A stretch of DNA of 55,443 nucleotides from Fulvimonas soli (GTDB lineage: Bacteria > Pseudomonadota > Gammaproteobacteria > Xanthomonadales > Rhodanobacteraceae). Under the pieces are notes generated by a model that saw nothing but the letters and a program-made list of their open reading frames with translations, ran no database searches and was not told the DNA's origin. The position numbers and the translations under genes are program-made. This document shows, one piece after another, positions 33,547-41,247 of this stretch. Numbering within the stretch: the stretch's first letter is position 1; the number at the start of each line of letters is the position of its first letter. The stretch spans positions 1-55,443 of the forward strand of contig NZ_QGHC01000015.1 of assembly GCF_003148905.1 (NCBI RefSeq), written 5' to 3'.

Positions 33547-35229
33547 TCACCGCAGGCGCGGACAGTCCAGGTTCCTGACGCGCCCGATATCCAGAATGGC
33601 GTGTCGGGCACGACCGCTGGAATCGATGTCGAAGCGCATGGTCAGGTTCCCGTAGCTGAACTCGTTGCGCCGCAGCGGCTGGAAGGCTTCCCGCTCGCCC
33701 CTGGAATCGATGCGGTAGAGTTCGCTGCCGTTCGTTTGCAGGCGGTAGACGACCCCAAGTTCATCGCAACGGTAGCCGCCCACGTAGCTTTGCAGCTCCG
33801 CTTTGGAAGGATGGTGCAATTCCAGCTCCTCGAAGCGGATGGTCCGCTCCATGGCGGACTGTTGCAGTTCAAGTCCTCCTTCCGGCCGCGCCAGGAACCG
33901 GTATCGGGCCTCGAAGGGCCCGCCGACCATCTCGAAGCTTCCGTCCGGCCGAGGGACCAGCCGGTATCTGCCGCCGAAGGCCTCGATCCAGACGCCATCC
34001 TTGATCTCGACCCTGCGCAGGCTGCCCGAGTCGGGATTGCGATACGTGCCTGCCCTCGCCGGGCTCGTCTTTCCGGCGCCGTCCTCCCGGATCGGAGAAA
34101 CCGCCTGCCGCGCATCCTCTTTCGCCGACGCGGTCGGCGCGGGCGCGTCGGCCAGCCAGAGATCGGCCGTGGCGATCGCCAATGCGCTGGCATCGGCATT
34201 GGCGCTGTTGCACAGGGTGGCGACGCCCAGGCCGACTTCCGGGAAGCGGAGGATCTCGGCCCGGTAGCCGCCCCACGAGCCGCCGTGGTGCACCATCTTG
34301 CGCCCCCGGTGCGTCGAGACCATCAGGCCCAGGGCGTAGTCGAGCGGCTGGCCGTCGTTCAACGCGCCGGTACGCTCCATTTCGCGCACGAAAGCATCGC
34401 CGCCGATCCTGGGGGCCGTGAAGTTGGCCACCCAGCGCGCCAGATCGACCACGTTGGTCTGGACGCCGCCGTCGCCGGTCTCTTCCCAGTTGGGCTGGGA
34501 GATGCGGTAGCGCCCCCCTTCCTCCGGCACATAGCCGGAAGCCCGGTGAGGCACCACCTCTGCGTGATCGTCCTTGTAGAAGCTGTGCTTCATGGCGAGT
34601 GGCCCGAAGATGCGCTGCCGGGCGAATTCCCGCATCGACATGCCGGATACGCGTTCGACGATCTGGGTGGCCAGGAAATACCCGGAATTGCTGTACAGGA
34701 AGCTGTCGCCGGGCCGGTAGTTGAGCTGTTTCTGACGAGCCAGCATCGCCAGCGCCTGGGCCGGGGTGCTCACGTCGTCATAGTCGATGTCGGCGAAGGT
34801 CAGCAGCGTCACGTAATCCCGCAGCCCCGCGGTGTGATGGAGCATCTGCCGGATGGTGACGGGCGACCCGTAGTCCGGCATCTCGGGCAGGTATTTGCGG
34901 ATGTCGTCGTCCAGGGAAAGCTTCCCGTCTTCCGCCAGCAGCACGATCGCGGCCGCCGTGAACTGCTTGGAGGTGGAGCCGAGGTCGAAGACCGTCTGCG
35001 GATCGATGGGCGTCGACGTTTCCAGGTTGGCTGAGCCGTAGCCCTTCTCGAACTCGGTCGCTCCATTGCGATAGACGGCCACCGCGCAACCGGGGGCATG
35101 TGGAGAGAACGCCGCGAACACCCGATCCACGGCCGCCTCGCGCCGGGCTGCCGTAGCCGCATGTGCGGCATCCTGGCTCCACAGGACCAGGCAGGCGAAT
35201 ACGCAACGGATGAAGGTTGGCTTGGTCAT
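33547..35229 (-). CDS. exported serine hydrolase, class C beta-lactamase/DD-peptidase family
   Basis: A 560-residue protein with signal peptide (about 1-24) and the penicillin-binding fold: SxxK as S85-T-S-K88 (LGSTSKQFTAAA), YSN near 177 (FLYSNSGYF) and the HxG box HHGGSWGG near 314. A C-terminal region of about 190 residues made of beta-strands (DUF3471-like) follows. Family members are D-amino-peptidases, esterases or carboxypeptidases more often than true lactamases. The gene is divergent from a MarR regulator with a perfect palindrome between them. GC content is lower than in the neighbouring rec genes, so the pair may have been acquired together. Confidence 0.8.
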   Translation of the reverse strand: MTKPTFIRCVFACLVLWSQDAAHAATAARREAAVDRVFAAFSPHAPGCAVAVYRNGATEFEKGYGSANLETSTPIDPQTVFDLGSTSKQFTAAAIVLLAEDGKLSLDDDIRKYLPEMPDYGSPVTIRQMLHHTAGLRDYVTLLTFADIDYDDVSTPAQALAMLARQKQLNYRPGDSFLYSNSGYFLATQIVERVSGMSMREFARQRIFGPLAMKHSFYKDDHAEVVPHRASGYVPEEGGRYRISQPNWEETGDGGVQTNVVDLARWVANFTAPRIGGDAFVREMERTGALNDGQPLDYALGLMVSTHRGRKMVHHGGSWGGYRAEILRFPEVGLGVATLCNSANADASALAIATADLWLADAPAPTASAKEDARQAVSPIREDGAGKTSPARAGTYRNPDSGSLRRVEIKDGVWIEAFGGRYRLVPRPDGSFEMVGGPFEARYRFLARPEGGLELQQSAMERTIRFEELELHHPSKAELQSYVGGYRCDELGVVYRLQTNGSELYRIDSRGEREAFQPLRRNEFSYGNLTMRFDIDSSGRARHAILDIGRVRNLDCPRLR

Positions 35230-35263
35230 GGCGGCCGAGGGTGCCCATGGGCGGCAGGTAGCC

Positions 35264-35283
35264 TATAATGTAGGCGCCTACAT
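35264..35283 (+). promoter_or_regulatory. TATAAT promoter overlapped by a perfect 16-base palindrome (MarR operator candidate)
   Basis: A consensus -10 TATAAT (35264-35269) runs into the perfect palindrome ATGTAGGCGCCTACAT (35268-35283). The site sits between the divergent serine hydrolase (start 35229) and MarR gene. Binding of a MarR dimer would cover the -10 and transcription start, the classical autorepression layout. The -35 region is weak. Confidence 0.75.
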
Positions 35284-35297
35284 AAATGGTCAAGCGG

Positions 35298-35810
35298 ATG
35301 AAGACGGAAAGGGAACCATGGCGCGACTACACCGCCCGCGCCGGCGGTGCCGCCCTGGGGGCCCGCCTCAGGCGGGTCTCCGAGCGGATCGACCGGGAGC
35401 TTTCGGCGTTCTACGCCCACCTGGGCGTCGATTTCGAGCAGCGCTGGTTCGGCGTGCTCAACCTGCTGGACCTGTTCGGGTCGATGGGCGTGGGCCAACT
35501 TGCCGAGGCGCTGGCGATCAGCCACGTATCCGTCAGCCAGACCAAGGAGTCCCTGGAAAGGGCCGGCCTTGTCGAGGTCCGAGCGGACGAGCAGGACGCG
35601 CGCAGGCGCAATCTCCGCCTTACCAGGCGGGGTTGCGCGTTCGTCAGGAAAATGCGGCCGGTTTGGGAGGCATTGGCCGAGTCGGCGCGAGCGCTCGACG
35701 AGGAGGCAGGCGAAGTCGTCAGGGCGCTCGACGCATTGGAAAAGGCGCTGGATCGCTCCTCCGTGGCCCAACGGGCCCTGCGTCACCTGAAGGCCAAGAA
35801 CCCGCTTTAG
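35298..35810 (+). CDS. MarR-family transcriptional regulator
   Basis: Winged-helix regulator of 170 residues. Central helices carry VGQLAEALAISHVSVSQTKESLERAGLVEVRADEQDARRRNLRLTRRG, the MarR recognition helix and the D-x-R wing. Flanking helices form the dimer domain. Two ATGs are possible. I prefer 35298, because the palindromic operator and predicted transcription start near 35276 leave too little leader for the ATG at 35286. It probably represses itself and the divergent serine hydrolase through the palindrome at 35268-35283. The inducer is unknown; a phenolic or antibiotic-like ligand would be usual for the family. Confidence 0.85.
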   Translation: MKTEREPWRDYTARAGGAALGARLRRVSERIDRELSAFYAHLGVDFEQRWFGVLNLLDLFGSMGVGQLAEALAISHVSVSQTKESLERAGLVEVRADEQDARRRNLRLTRRGCAFVRKMRPVWEALAESARALDEEAGEVVRALDALEKALDRSSVAQRALRHLKAKNPL

Positions 35811-36005
35811 CGTCCACGCTCCGGCCATGGGTGATCGCCGGCAGTAGGCGCTGGACATGGACAGGTCGACGCAGAATCGGATGCAAGGCCGGCAGGGCGG
35901 GAAAGCCGGATGTACGCTGCGGGCGGGCCGACAGCCGGTATGCCCGTCGTCGACGGAACCGTGCGCTATGCGCGCCGCGAATCGGTTGCGCGTAATTCCC
36001 TCGCG

Positions 36006-37061
36006 CTACGGAGCAAGAAACAATCGGCCGATCGCCAGCGCCGTCTCGTAAGGCTCCGGCGCATTGCGGTTGCTGAGCAGCACCACGGTGAGGTGCTGTT
36101 TCGGCCAGCGCACGATCACGTTGCGGAAGCCCACGGTCTCGCCGGAGTGCCATTCGGTGTCGCCGGTGAGGCGCCAGCCGTAGCCGTAGTCGGCCCGGTA
36201 GGGCTCGCCGGTCACCTTGGCGTGCGGGCTGAAGGCGAGGCGGCGGGAGGCGGCGTCGAGCAGGCGGTCGTCGTAGCGCGCGGCGTCCCACTGGGCGAGG
36301 TCGTCGATCGAGCTGTAGATGCCGCCGTCGCCCAGCACGGCGCTGGTCATGCTCTGGTCGGTGCGCGTCCACGCGCCGCCGATCTCGGTGTAGCCGTAGG
36401 CGCGGTGCGGCACGGCGGGGCCGCCCTCGACGTAGGCCAGGGTGTGCGCCATGCCCAGCGGCTGGAAGATGCGCGTGCGCAGGAAGTCGGGATAGGGCAT
36501 GCCGGAGGCGCGCTCGACCACCAGCGCCAGCAGCGCGTAGCCGCCGTTGCTGTAGCGGTAGCCCTGGCCGGGCGGGAAGTAGCTGCGCCGCTCGTTGGCG
36601 AGCAGGTGCAGCACGTCGATGTCGCGCAGCGGGTGCACCTGTTCGGCCGGCATCAGGTCCTCGTAGTCGATCAGGCCGCCGGTGTGGCTGAGCAGGTGGG
36701 CGAGGGTGATGCCGTCGTCGGTGTCGGGCAGCTCCGGCAGCCAGCGGCGCACCGGGTCGTCCAGGTGCAGCCTGCCGTCCTGCGCCAGCAGCAGCACCGC
36801 GGCGGCGGTGAACTGCTTGCTCACCGAGGCGAGGCGGTAGTCGGTGTCGGGCGCGGCCGGCGTGTGCGTGGCGAGGTCGGCCAGGCCGTAGCCGCGGCGC
36901 ACCAGCGGCTTGCCGTCCTTCAGCACCAGCAGCGAGGCGCCGGGCACGTCGCCCTGGTAGCGCAGCATCAGGCGGTCGACGGCTTGCAGCGTGTCGTCGG
37001 CGTGTGCGGCGGCGGTTGCGAGGGAGAGGGCGAGCGAGGCGAGGAAGGGGGCGAGTCGCAT
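36006..37061 (-). CDS. exported serine hydrolase (beta-lactamase class C family)
   Basis: A 351-residue protein with signal peptide ending AHA-DD (about residue 21). Catalytic motifs are S79-V-S-K82 (LASVSKQFTAAAV), YSN near 170 (YRYSNGGYALLALVVE) and HSGETVGF near 312 in place of KTG. It lacks the C-terminal extension of its two relatives in the window. It ends the minus-strand series that begins with the transglutaminase-like gene. Likely substrate is a D-amino-acid-containing peptide or ester; true beta-lactamase activity cannot be predicted. Confidence 0.8.
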   Translation of the reverse strand: MRLAPFLASLALSLATAAAHADDTLQAVDRLMLRYQGDVPGASLLVLKDGKPLVRRGYGLADLATHTPAAPDTDYRLASVSKQFTAAAVLLLAQDGRLHLDDPVRRWLPELPDTDDGITLAHLLSHTGGLIDYEDLMPAEQVHPLRDIDVLHLLANERRSYFPPGQGYRYSNGGYALLALVVERASGMPYPDFLRTRIFQPLGMAHTLAYVEGGPAVPHRAYGYTEIGGAWTRTDQSMTSAVLGDGGIYSSIDDLAQWDAARYDDRLLDAASRRLAFSPHAKVTGEPYRADYGYGWRLTGDTEWHSGETVGFRNVIVRWPKQHLTVVLLSNRNAPEPYETALAIGRLFLAP

Positions 37062-37089
37062 GCGGGTGCTCCGGGCGTGATGCGAGGAG

Positions 37090-37225
37090 CCCCTCTCCCG
37101 TCGGGAGAGGGGTTGGGGTGAGGGTTCGGTCGGTGCGTGGCGTTGCGCTTCGCCCGGCCCCTCACCCGCCCCGGATCGTGTCCGGGGCAGGCTCTGCCGG
37201 CACCCTCTCCCCGGAGGGGAGAGGG
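37090..37225. repeat. REP/BIME-like inverted pair
   Basis: Left arm 37090-37124 (CCCCTCTCCCG/CGGGAGAGGGG with GGGGTGAGGG tail) and right arm with CCCTCACCCGCCCC and a CCCTCTCCCC/GGGGAGAGGG hairpin at 37203-37225, head to head. The spacer includes a CCCCGGA/TCCGGGG stem. It is the same family as 15199-15336 and 39864-39995 and occupies the gap between the D,D-dipeptidase and the serine hydrolase. Confidence 0.85.
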
Positions 37226-37251
37226 ATTGGATCTTGGAGGCGGCGGCGGGG

Positions 37252-37971
37252 TCATTGCACGGGCACGTCGTAGAGGGTGTCCGGGGTGGGTTCGGGCTGG
37301 TAGGTGTAGTGCCACCATTCCATCGGGTAGTTCTTGAAGCCGGCCCGTTCCATCGCCTCGCGCAGGCGCGCGCGGTTGGCGCGCTGTTCGGCGCTCAGCC
37401 CGGGCGTGTCGGTGTTGGCGCGCGGGTCGAAGTAGTCGAAGCCGGTGCCCATGTCCAGCGGCGCGCAGTGCTCGCCGCGGGCGTCGCACCGGAGCAGGTC
37501 GAGATCGAGGGTGCTGCCGCGGCTGTGGCCGGAGACGGGGGCGATGTAGTCGCCGAGCAGCTTGGACTTGTCGAGGTGGGGGTAGTGCGCGGCCTTGGTG
37601 CGCGTGTCGGCGAGGTCGTGCGCCCAGCGCACGAAGTCGGCCACCGCGCGGGCGGGGCGGTAGCAGTCCCAGATTTCCAGGCGGTAGCCCTGCGCACGCA
37701 GCGCGCGCTCGACGCGGGCGAGCGCGTCGGCGGCGGGCGGGTGCAGCAGGCACTTGGGCGCGTGGTAGCCATCCACCGGGCGGCCGACGAAGTTGTCGCT
37801 GCCGGCGTACTTGATGTCCTCGCGGATGTCCGGCACGCGGCTGCGCACGTCGACCAGGTTGGCCTCGGCGGCGGTGCGGGCGGGGGAGAGGCGCGGGGTT
37901 TCGGCGGCGTGGGCGGCCGGGAGCGGCAGCGTGGCGAGCAGGAGTGCCGCGAGTGCGGCGGCGAACTTCAT
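37252..37971 (-). CDS. ddpX: D-alanyl-D-alanine dipeptidase (VanX/DdpX family)
   Basis: Exported zinc D,D-dipeptidase of 239 residues that hydrolyses D-Ala-D-Ala. The signal peptide ends near AHAAE (about 22). The zinc ligands fit VanX spacing exactly: His149 and Asp156 in SGHSRGSTLDLDL, His221 in MEWWHY, with catalytic Glu218. The transition-state Arg is in WDCYRPARAV (Arg105). Four cysteines (Cys74, 103, 162, 169) may form disulfides in the periplasm. Its location in a peptidoglycan-peptide cluster favours a role in using released D-Ala-D-Ala rather than vancomycin resistance. A perfect 27-base inverted repeat begins about 20 bases upstream. Confidence 0.92.
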   Translation of the reverse strand: MKFAAALAALLLATLPLPAAHAAETPRLSPARTAAEANLVDVRSRVPDIREDIKYAGSDNFVGRPVDGYHAPKCLLHPPAADALARVERALRAQGYRLEIWDCYRPARAVADFVRWAHDLADTRTKAAHYPHLDKSKLLGDYIAPVSGHSRGSTLDLDLLRCDARGEHCAPLDMGTGFDYFDPRANTDTPGLSAEQRANRARLREAMERAGFKNYPMEWWHYTYQPEPTPDTLYDVPVQ

Positions 37972-37991
37972 AGGATGGCCGCCTTTCCGTC

Positions 37992-38069
37992 CGTCATTCC
38001 CGCGCAAGCGGGAATCCATTGCGATTTTATGGAAAGGCGACCTGGATTCCCGCTTGCGCGGGAATGACG
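37992..38069. repeat. perfect 27-base inverted repeat with internal hairpins
   Basis: The arm at 37992-38018 (CGTCATTCCCGCGCAAGCGG and seven more bases) is the exact reverse complement of 38043-38069, with a 24-base spacer. Each arm itself folds at CCCGC/GCGGG. The GGGAATGACG end is a dispersed repeat seen across many proteobacteria. It lies between the ddpX gene and the serine hydrolase upstream of it. Confidence 0.95.
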
Positions 38070-38254
38070 TCGTGGGGAGTTCGGAGCCCCTGAGCGGGAA
38101 GTTGCATGCGCGGGGAGGGCATGGGAAGCCAGGCGCGAGGCCGGCGCGCACGGGATGCGCGAGGCGGCGCATCGGATGCGTTCCTGCGCGGCGCGTTGCG
38201 GGGATGCCGCCGCATTCCCCATGCGAGGCCTTGGCGCCGCGCGAAGCCTTGATG

Positions 38255-39859
38255 TCAGTCACAGCCGCCCTCCCGCACGAAGTCGAGGTCCTCGTAGTCG
38301 GAGCTGAAGTCGCCGTGCGGGTCGAGTTTGGCCAGGGTCAGCCGCACCGGCGTGCCGTCGTGGAAGTCCAGCCAGGCGTCGGGGTCGACCGTGCGGTCGT
38401 CCCAGCGCACCAGGTAGCGGCCATGCTCCTGCACCACCACGCCGGCGAGGCGCGGGGAGCGTTTGGCCTGGAAGCGCACCGCGCCGTCGCGCACGCAGAC
38501 CGCGGCCGGGCCGAGCCAGGGATCGCGGTAGACGCCCAGCCGCCCGGCCAGCGCCTTCGGGTCGGCCGGCGGCATCGCGGCGCTGTCGGGCAGCGGCGGC
38601 GCCTTGCGGCCGGAGGCGGCCTTCGCCGCCGCCTCGTCCAGCAGTGCGGCGTAGCCGGCCACGCCGCGCGTGTCGGCCGGGTCGGTGAGGCGCTTGAGCA
38701 GCACCTCGCCCAGCACCGTGCGCGCCTCGTCGCCGTTGCCGTTGGTGAGCAGCACGAAGCCGCTGCGCCGGTCGGGCACCAGCATCAGCTCGGAGTACAT
38801 GCCGGCCAGCGTGCCGGTGTGCCAGACCGTCCAGTGGCCGTCGACGTCCGCCATGCGCCACCCGTAGCCGTAGGCCATCACGTGGCTGCGGTCCCACTGC
38901 CGGCGCAGCGCGGAGACCGGGATCAGCATGTGCGGCGCCTGCAGCACGGCGCGCTGCGCGGGCGAGAGCCATTGCAGCTGCGCGGGCGTGGGCGCGAGCC
39001 AGTTCCTCGCCCAGGCGAGCATGTCGTTCAGGCTGCAGCGGATGCCGCCGGCGGGGTCGGAGGTGGTGGCCGGCACCGTCGCGTCGTCGGCGCGGATCAC
39101 CTGGTTGCGGCCGCCGATGTAGCCGTGCGGCTCGGCCACGTTGCCCACCTCGTCGCGGTCCCACGCGCCGACCTGGCAGCGCGACAGGCCCAGCGGGGCG
39201 AACACCTCGCGCCGCATCAGCGCGTCGTAGGGCGCGCCGCCCGCGGCGGCGGCCAGCTCGCCGGCCACCACGTAGAGCAGGTTGTCGTACTGGTACTTGC
39301 TGCGGAAGCTGTAGGCGGGCTTGAGGTAGCGCAGCGCGTGGACGATGTCGGCGCGGGTGAAGTCGTTGGGCTCGGGCCACAGCATCAGGTCGCCGCCGCC
39401 CTCGGGCAGGCCGCTGGAATGGGTGAGCAGGTCGCCCACCTGCATCTCGCGCGTCACCCACGGGTCGTACATGCGGAAGTCGGGGAGGTACCGGGTGACC
39501 TTGTCGTCCCAGCGCAGCTTGCCCTGGTCCACCAGGCGGCCGAGCAGGGCGGTGGTCATCGCCTTGCTGTTGGAGGCGATCTTGAACAGCGTGTCGGCGT
39601 CGATCCTCTCGCCGCTGCCGGCGACGCGCTCGCCCAGGGTGCGGGTGTAGACCACCGTGCCGCCCTCGATCACGCCCACCGCGAGGCCGGGCAGGTGGTA
39701 GCGGGTGAAGGCGTCGTCGATCTGCTGGTCGAGGTAGCGGGTTTGCTCGGGCGTGAGCGCCGGCGGTGGCGGTGCGGCGGCGTGCAGGGAGGGTGCGAGC
39801 AGGATGGCGGCGAGGGCGGCGAGGCGCAGGGAAGAACGCATGCGCCGGAAGCCGCGCAT
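38255..39859 (-). CDS. exported serine hydrolase with C-terminal DUF3471-like domain
   Basis: A 534-residue protein with signal peptide (about 1-28, ILLAPSLHA). SxxK is S96-N-S-K99 (FKIASNSKAMTTALLGRLVDQG). The tyrosine motif is YDN in QYDNLLYVVAGE and the third box is WHTGTLAGMYSELML. A C-terminal beta domain of about 120 residues follows. An alternative ATG lies six codons in, at 39841. The purine-rich end of the repeat at 39864 supplies GGGGAGAGGG in front of the start and may serve as ribosome binding site. Probable peptidase acting on D-residue peptides; substrate unknown. Confidence 0.8.
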   Translation of the reverse strand: MRGFRRMRSSLRLAALAAILLAPSLHAAAPPPPALTPEQTRYLDQQIDDAFTRYHLPGLAVGVIEGGTVVYTRTLGERVAGSGERIDADTLFKIASNSKAMTTALLGRLVDQGKLRWDDKVTRYLPDFRMYDPWVTREMQVGDLLTHSSGLPEGGGDLMLWPEPNDFTRADIVHALRYLKPAYSFRSKYQYDNLLYVVAGELAAAAGGAPYDALMRREVFAPLGLSRCQVGAWDRDEVGNVAEPHGYIGGRNQVIRADDATVPATTSDPAGGIRCSLNDMLAWARNWLAPTPAQLQWLSPAQRAVLQAPHMLIPVSALRRQWDRSHVMAYGYGWRMADVDGHWTVWHTGTLAGMYSELMLVPDRRSGFVLLTNGNGDEARTVLGEVLLKRLTDPADTRGVAGYAALLDEAAAKAASGRKAPPLPDSAAMPPADPKALAGRLGVYRDPWLGPAAVCVRDGAVRFQAKRSPRLAGVVVQEHGRYLVRWDDRTVDPDAWLDFHDGTPVRLTLAKLDPHGDFSSDYEDLDFVREGGCD

Positions 39860-39863
39860 GGCT

Positions 39864-39995
39864 CCCTCTCCCCCTTGGGGAGAGGGCCGGGGTGAGGGGG
39901 CGGGGCTTGCGGTGGCGTTGGTGGATGCGCGCCTGCTTGCGAGGGCGTCACGAGGTTGGCCACTCACCCCTACCCTCTCCCCGGCGGGGAGAGGG
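39864..39995. repeat. REP/BIME-like inverted pair
   Basis: Left arm 39864-39900 (CCCTCTCCCCCTTGGGGAGA then GGGGTGAGGGGG) and right arm 39963-39995 (CTCACCCCTACCCTCTCCCC then GGGGAGAGGG), head to head around about 60 bases. Third copy of the family in the window, in the gap between the M19 dipeptidase and the serine hydrolase. Confidence 0.85.
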
Positions 39996-40026
39996 TGCAG
40001 GAGCGGCGCGGTGGGGGTGCGCATGG

Positions 40027-41247
40027 TCAGTGCTCCGCGGCGCGCTCGACTTCGGCCCAGACGCGCAGCAGGTTGCCGCTCCACAGCTTGGCGATGTCGG
40101 CGTCGCCGAAGCCGGCGCGGCGCAGCGCGGCGGTGACGTTGCGGGTCTCGCTGGCGTCCGCCCAGCCGGTGATGCCGCCGCCGCCGTCGAAGTCGGAGGC
40201 GATGCCGACGTGGTCGATGCCGGCCACCCGCACCATGTGCCGGATCTGCGCCACGAAGTCGTCCACCGTGGGCAGCGGGTACTTATCCTGGATCTCGGCC
40301 ATGCCGCGCGCCATCGCCGGCAGGTAGTCGTGCTTGTCCGAGTCGTACTCCTTGTCGCCGGCCCCGCGGGCGACCTGCTCCTGCAGCTTCTTCTCCGCCG
40401 CCTCGCGGCCCGGGTCCTTCTTCAGGAACTCCTTGTAGGCCACCGCCTGGATCACGCCGCCCTTGGCGGCGATCGCGCGCAGCAGGTCGTCGGGCAGGTT
40501 GCGCGGGTGGTCGAGCGCGGCGCGCGCGCCGGAATGCGAGGCGATGACCGGTGCGGTCGAGACCTTGAGCGCGTCGCGCACGCAGGCGTCGGAGGCGTGC
40601 GAGACGTCCACCATGATGCCGAGCTGGTTGGCGCGCTTCACCACCGCACGGCCGAAGTCGGTCATGCCATGGTCGCCGGGGCTGTTCATCGCCGGCTCGC
40701 CGTGTTCGGTGTCCGGCAGCGAGCTGGTGCACAGGTCGTTGTCGCCGACGTGGACCAGGCCGACGTAGCGCGCGCCGCGGTCGTAGGCGGCGTCGAGGCG
40801 GTGCAGGTCGTGGCCCAGCGAGTAGGCGTTCTCGATGCCGATCATCGCCGAGAGCAGGCCCGCCGCGCGGTTGGCGCGCACCTGCGCCGGCGTGGTGGCG
40901 AGGCGGATGCGGTCGGGATACATCATCAGCATGCGGCCGATGGCCTCGTATTTCTGCTCGGCCTGCTCGACCGCCTTGGCGTAGCCGGCCGCGTCCAGCG
41001 CGTGCTGCGGCACCCAGACCACGAAGAACGCCGCATCGAGCCCGCCGCGCTCCATCTTGCCCAGGTCGACCTTGAGCGGCGTGTCCCTGCCGACGTCGAA
41101 ACGCGGCTCGCGCATGTACGAGAACGGGATGTCCACGTGGGTGTCCAGCGTCAGCGGCCCGGCCGGCGCGCGCTGCTGCGCGAAGGCGGCGGGCGCGGCG
41201 GCCAGCGCCAGCGCGGCCAGGAGGGGGCGGAAGCGGATCGTGTTCAT
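40027..41247 (-). CDS. membrane dipeptidase, M19 (renal dipeptidase) family
   Basis: Exported binuclear-zinc dipeptidase of 406 residues. The signal peptide ends at AFA-QQ (about 23). Metal-ligand motifs are His37 and Asp39 in LDTHVDIPF, the Glu of MIGIENAYSL, the His of MVDVSHASD and the His of VIASHSGARA. Late blocks are HVGIASDFDGGGG and LWSGNLLRVWAEVE. M19 enzymes cleave dipeptides and tolerate a D-residue at the C-terminal position, which suits cell-wall dipeptides. The start overlaps the stop of the LysA-like gene by four bases (ATGA), so the two are coupled. Confidence 0.9.
   Translation of the reverse strand: MNTIRFRPLLAALALAAAPAAFAQQRAPAGPLTLDTHVDIPFSYMREPRFDVGRDTPLKVDLGKMERGGLDAAFFVVWVPQHALDAAGYAKAVEQAEQKYEAIGRMLMMYPDRIRLATTPAQVRANRAAGLLSAMIGIENAYSLGHDLHRLDAAYDRGARYVGLVHVGDNDLCTSSLPDTEHGEPAMNSPGDHGMTDFGRAVVKRANQLGIMVDVSHASDACVRDALKVSTAPVIASHSGARAALDHPRNLPDDLLRAIAAKGGVIQAVAYKEFLKKDPGREAAEKKLQEQVARGAGDKEYDSDKHDYLPAMARGMAEIQDKYPLPTVDDFVAQIRHMVRVAGIDHVGIASDFDGGGGITGWADASETRNVTAALRRAGFGDADIAKLWSGNLLRVWAEVERAAEH

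Noticed and set aside
33547-39859. Beta-lactam or vancomycin resistance cassette
   Set aside because: No VanH/VanA ligase, VanRS or integrase is present. The VanX-type enzyme is exported and its neighbours fit peptide catabolism better.
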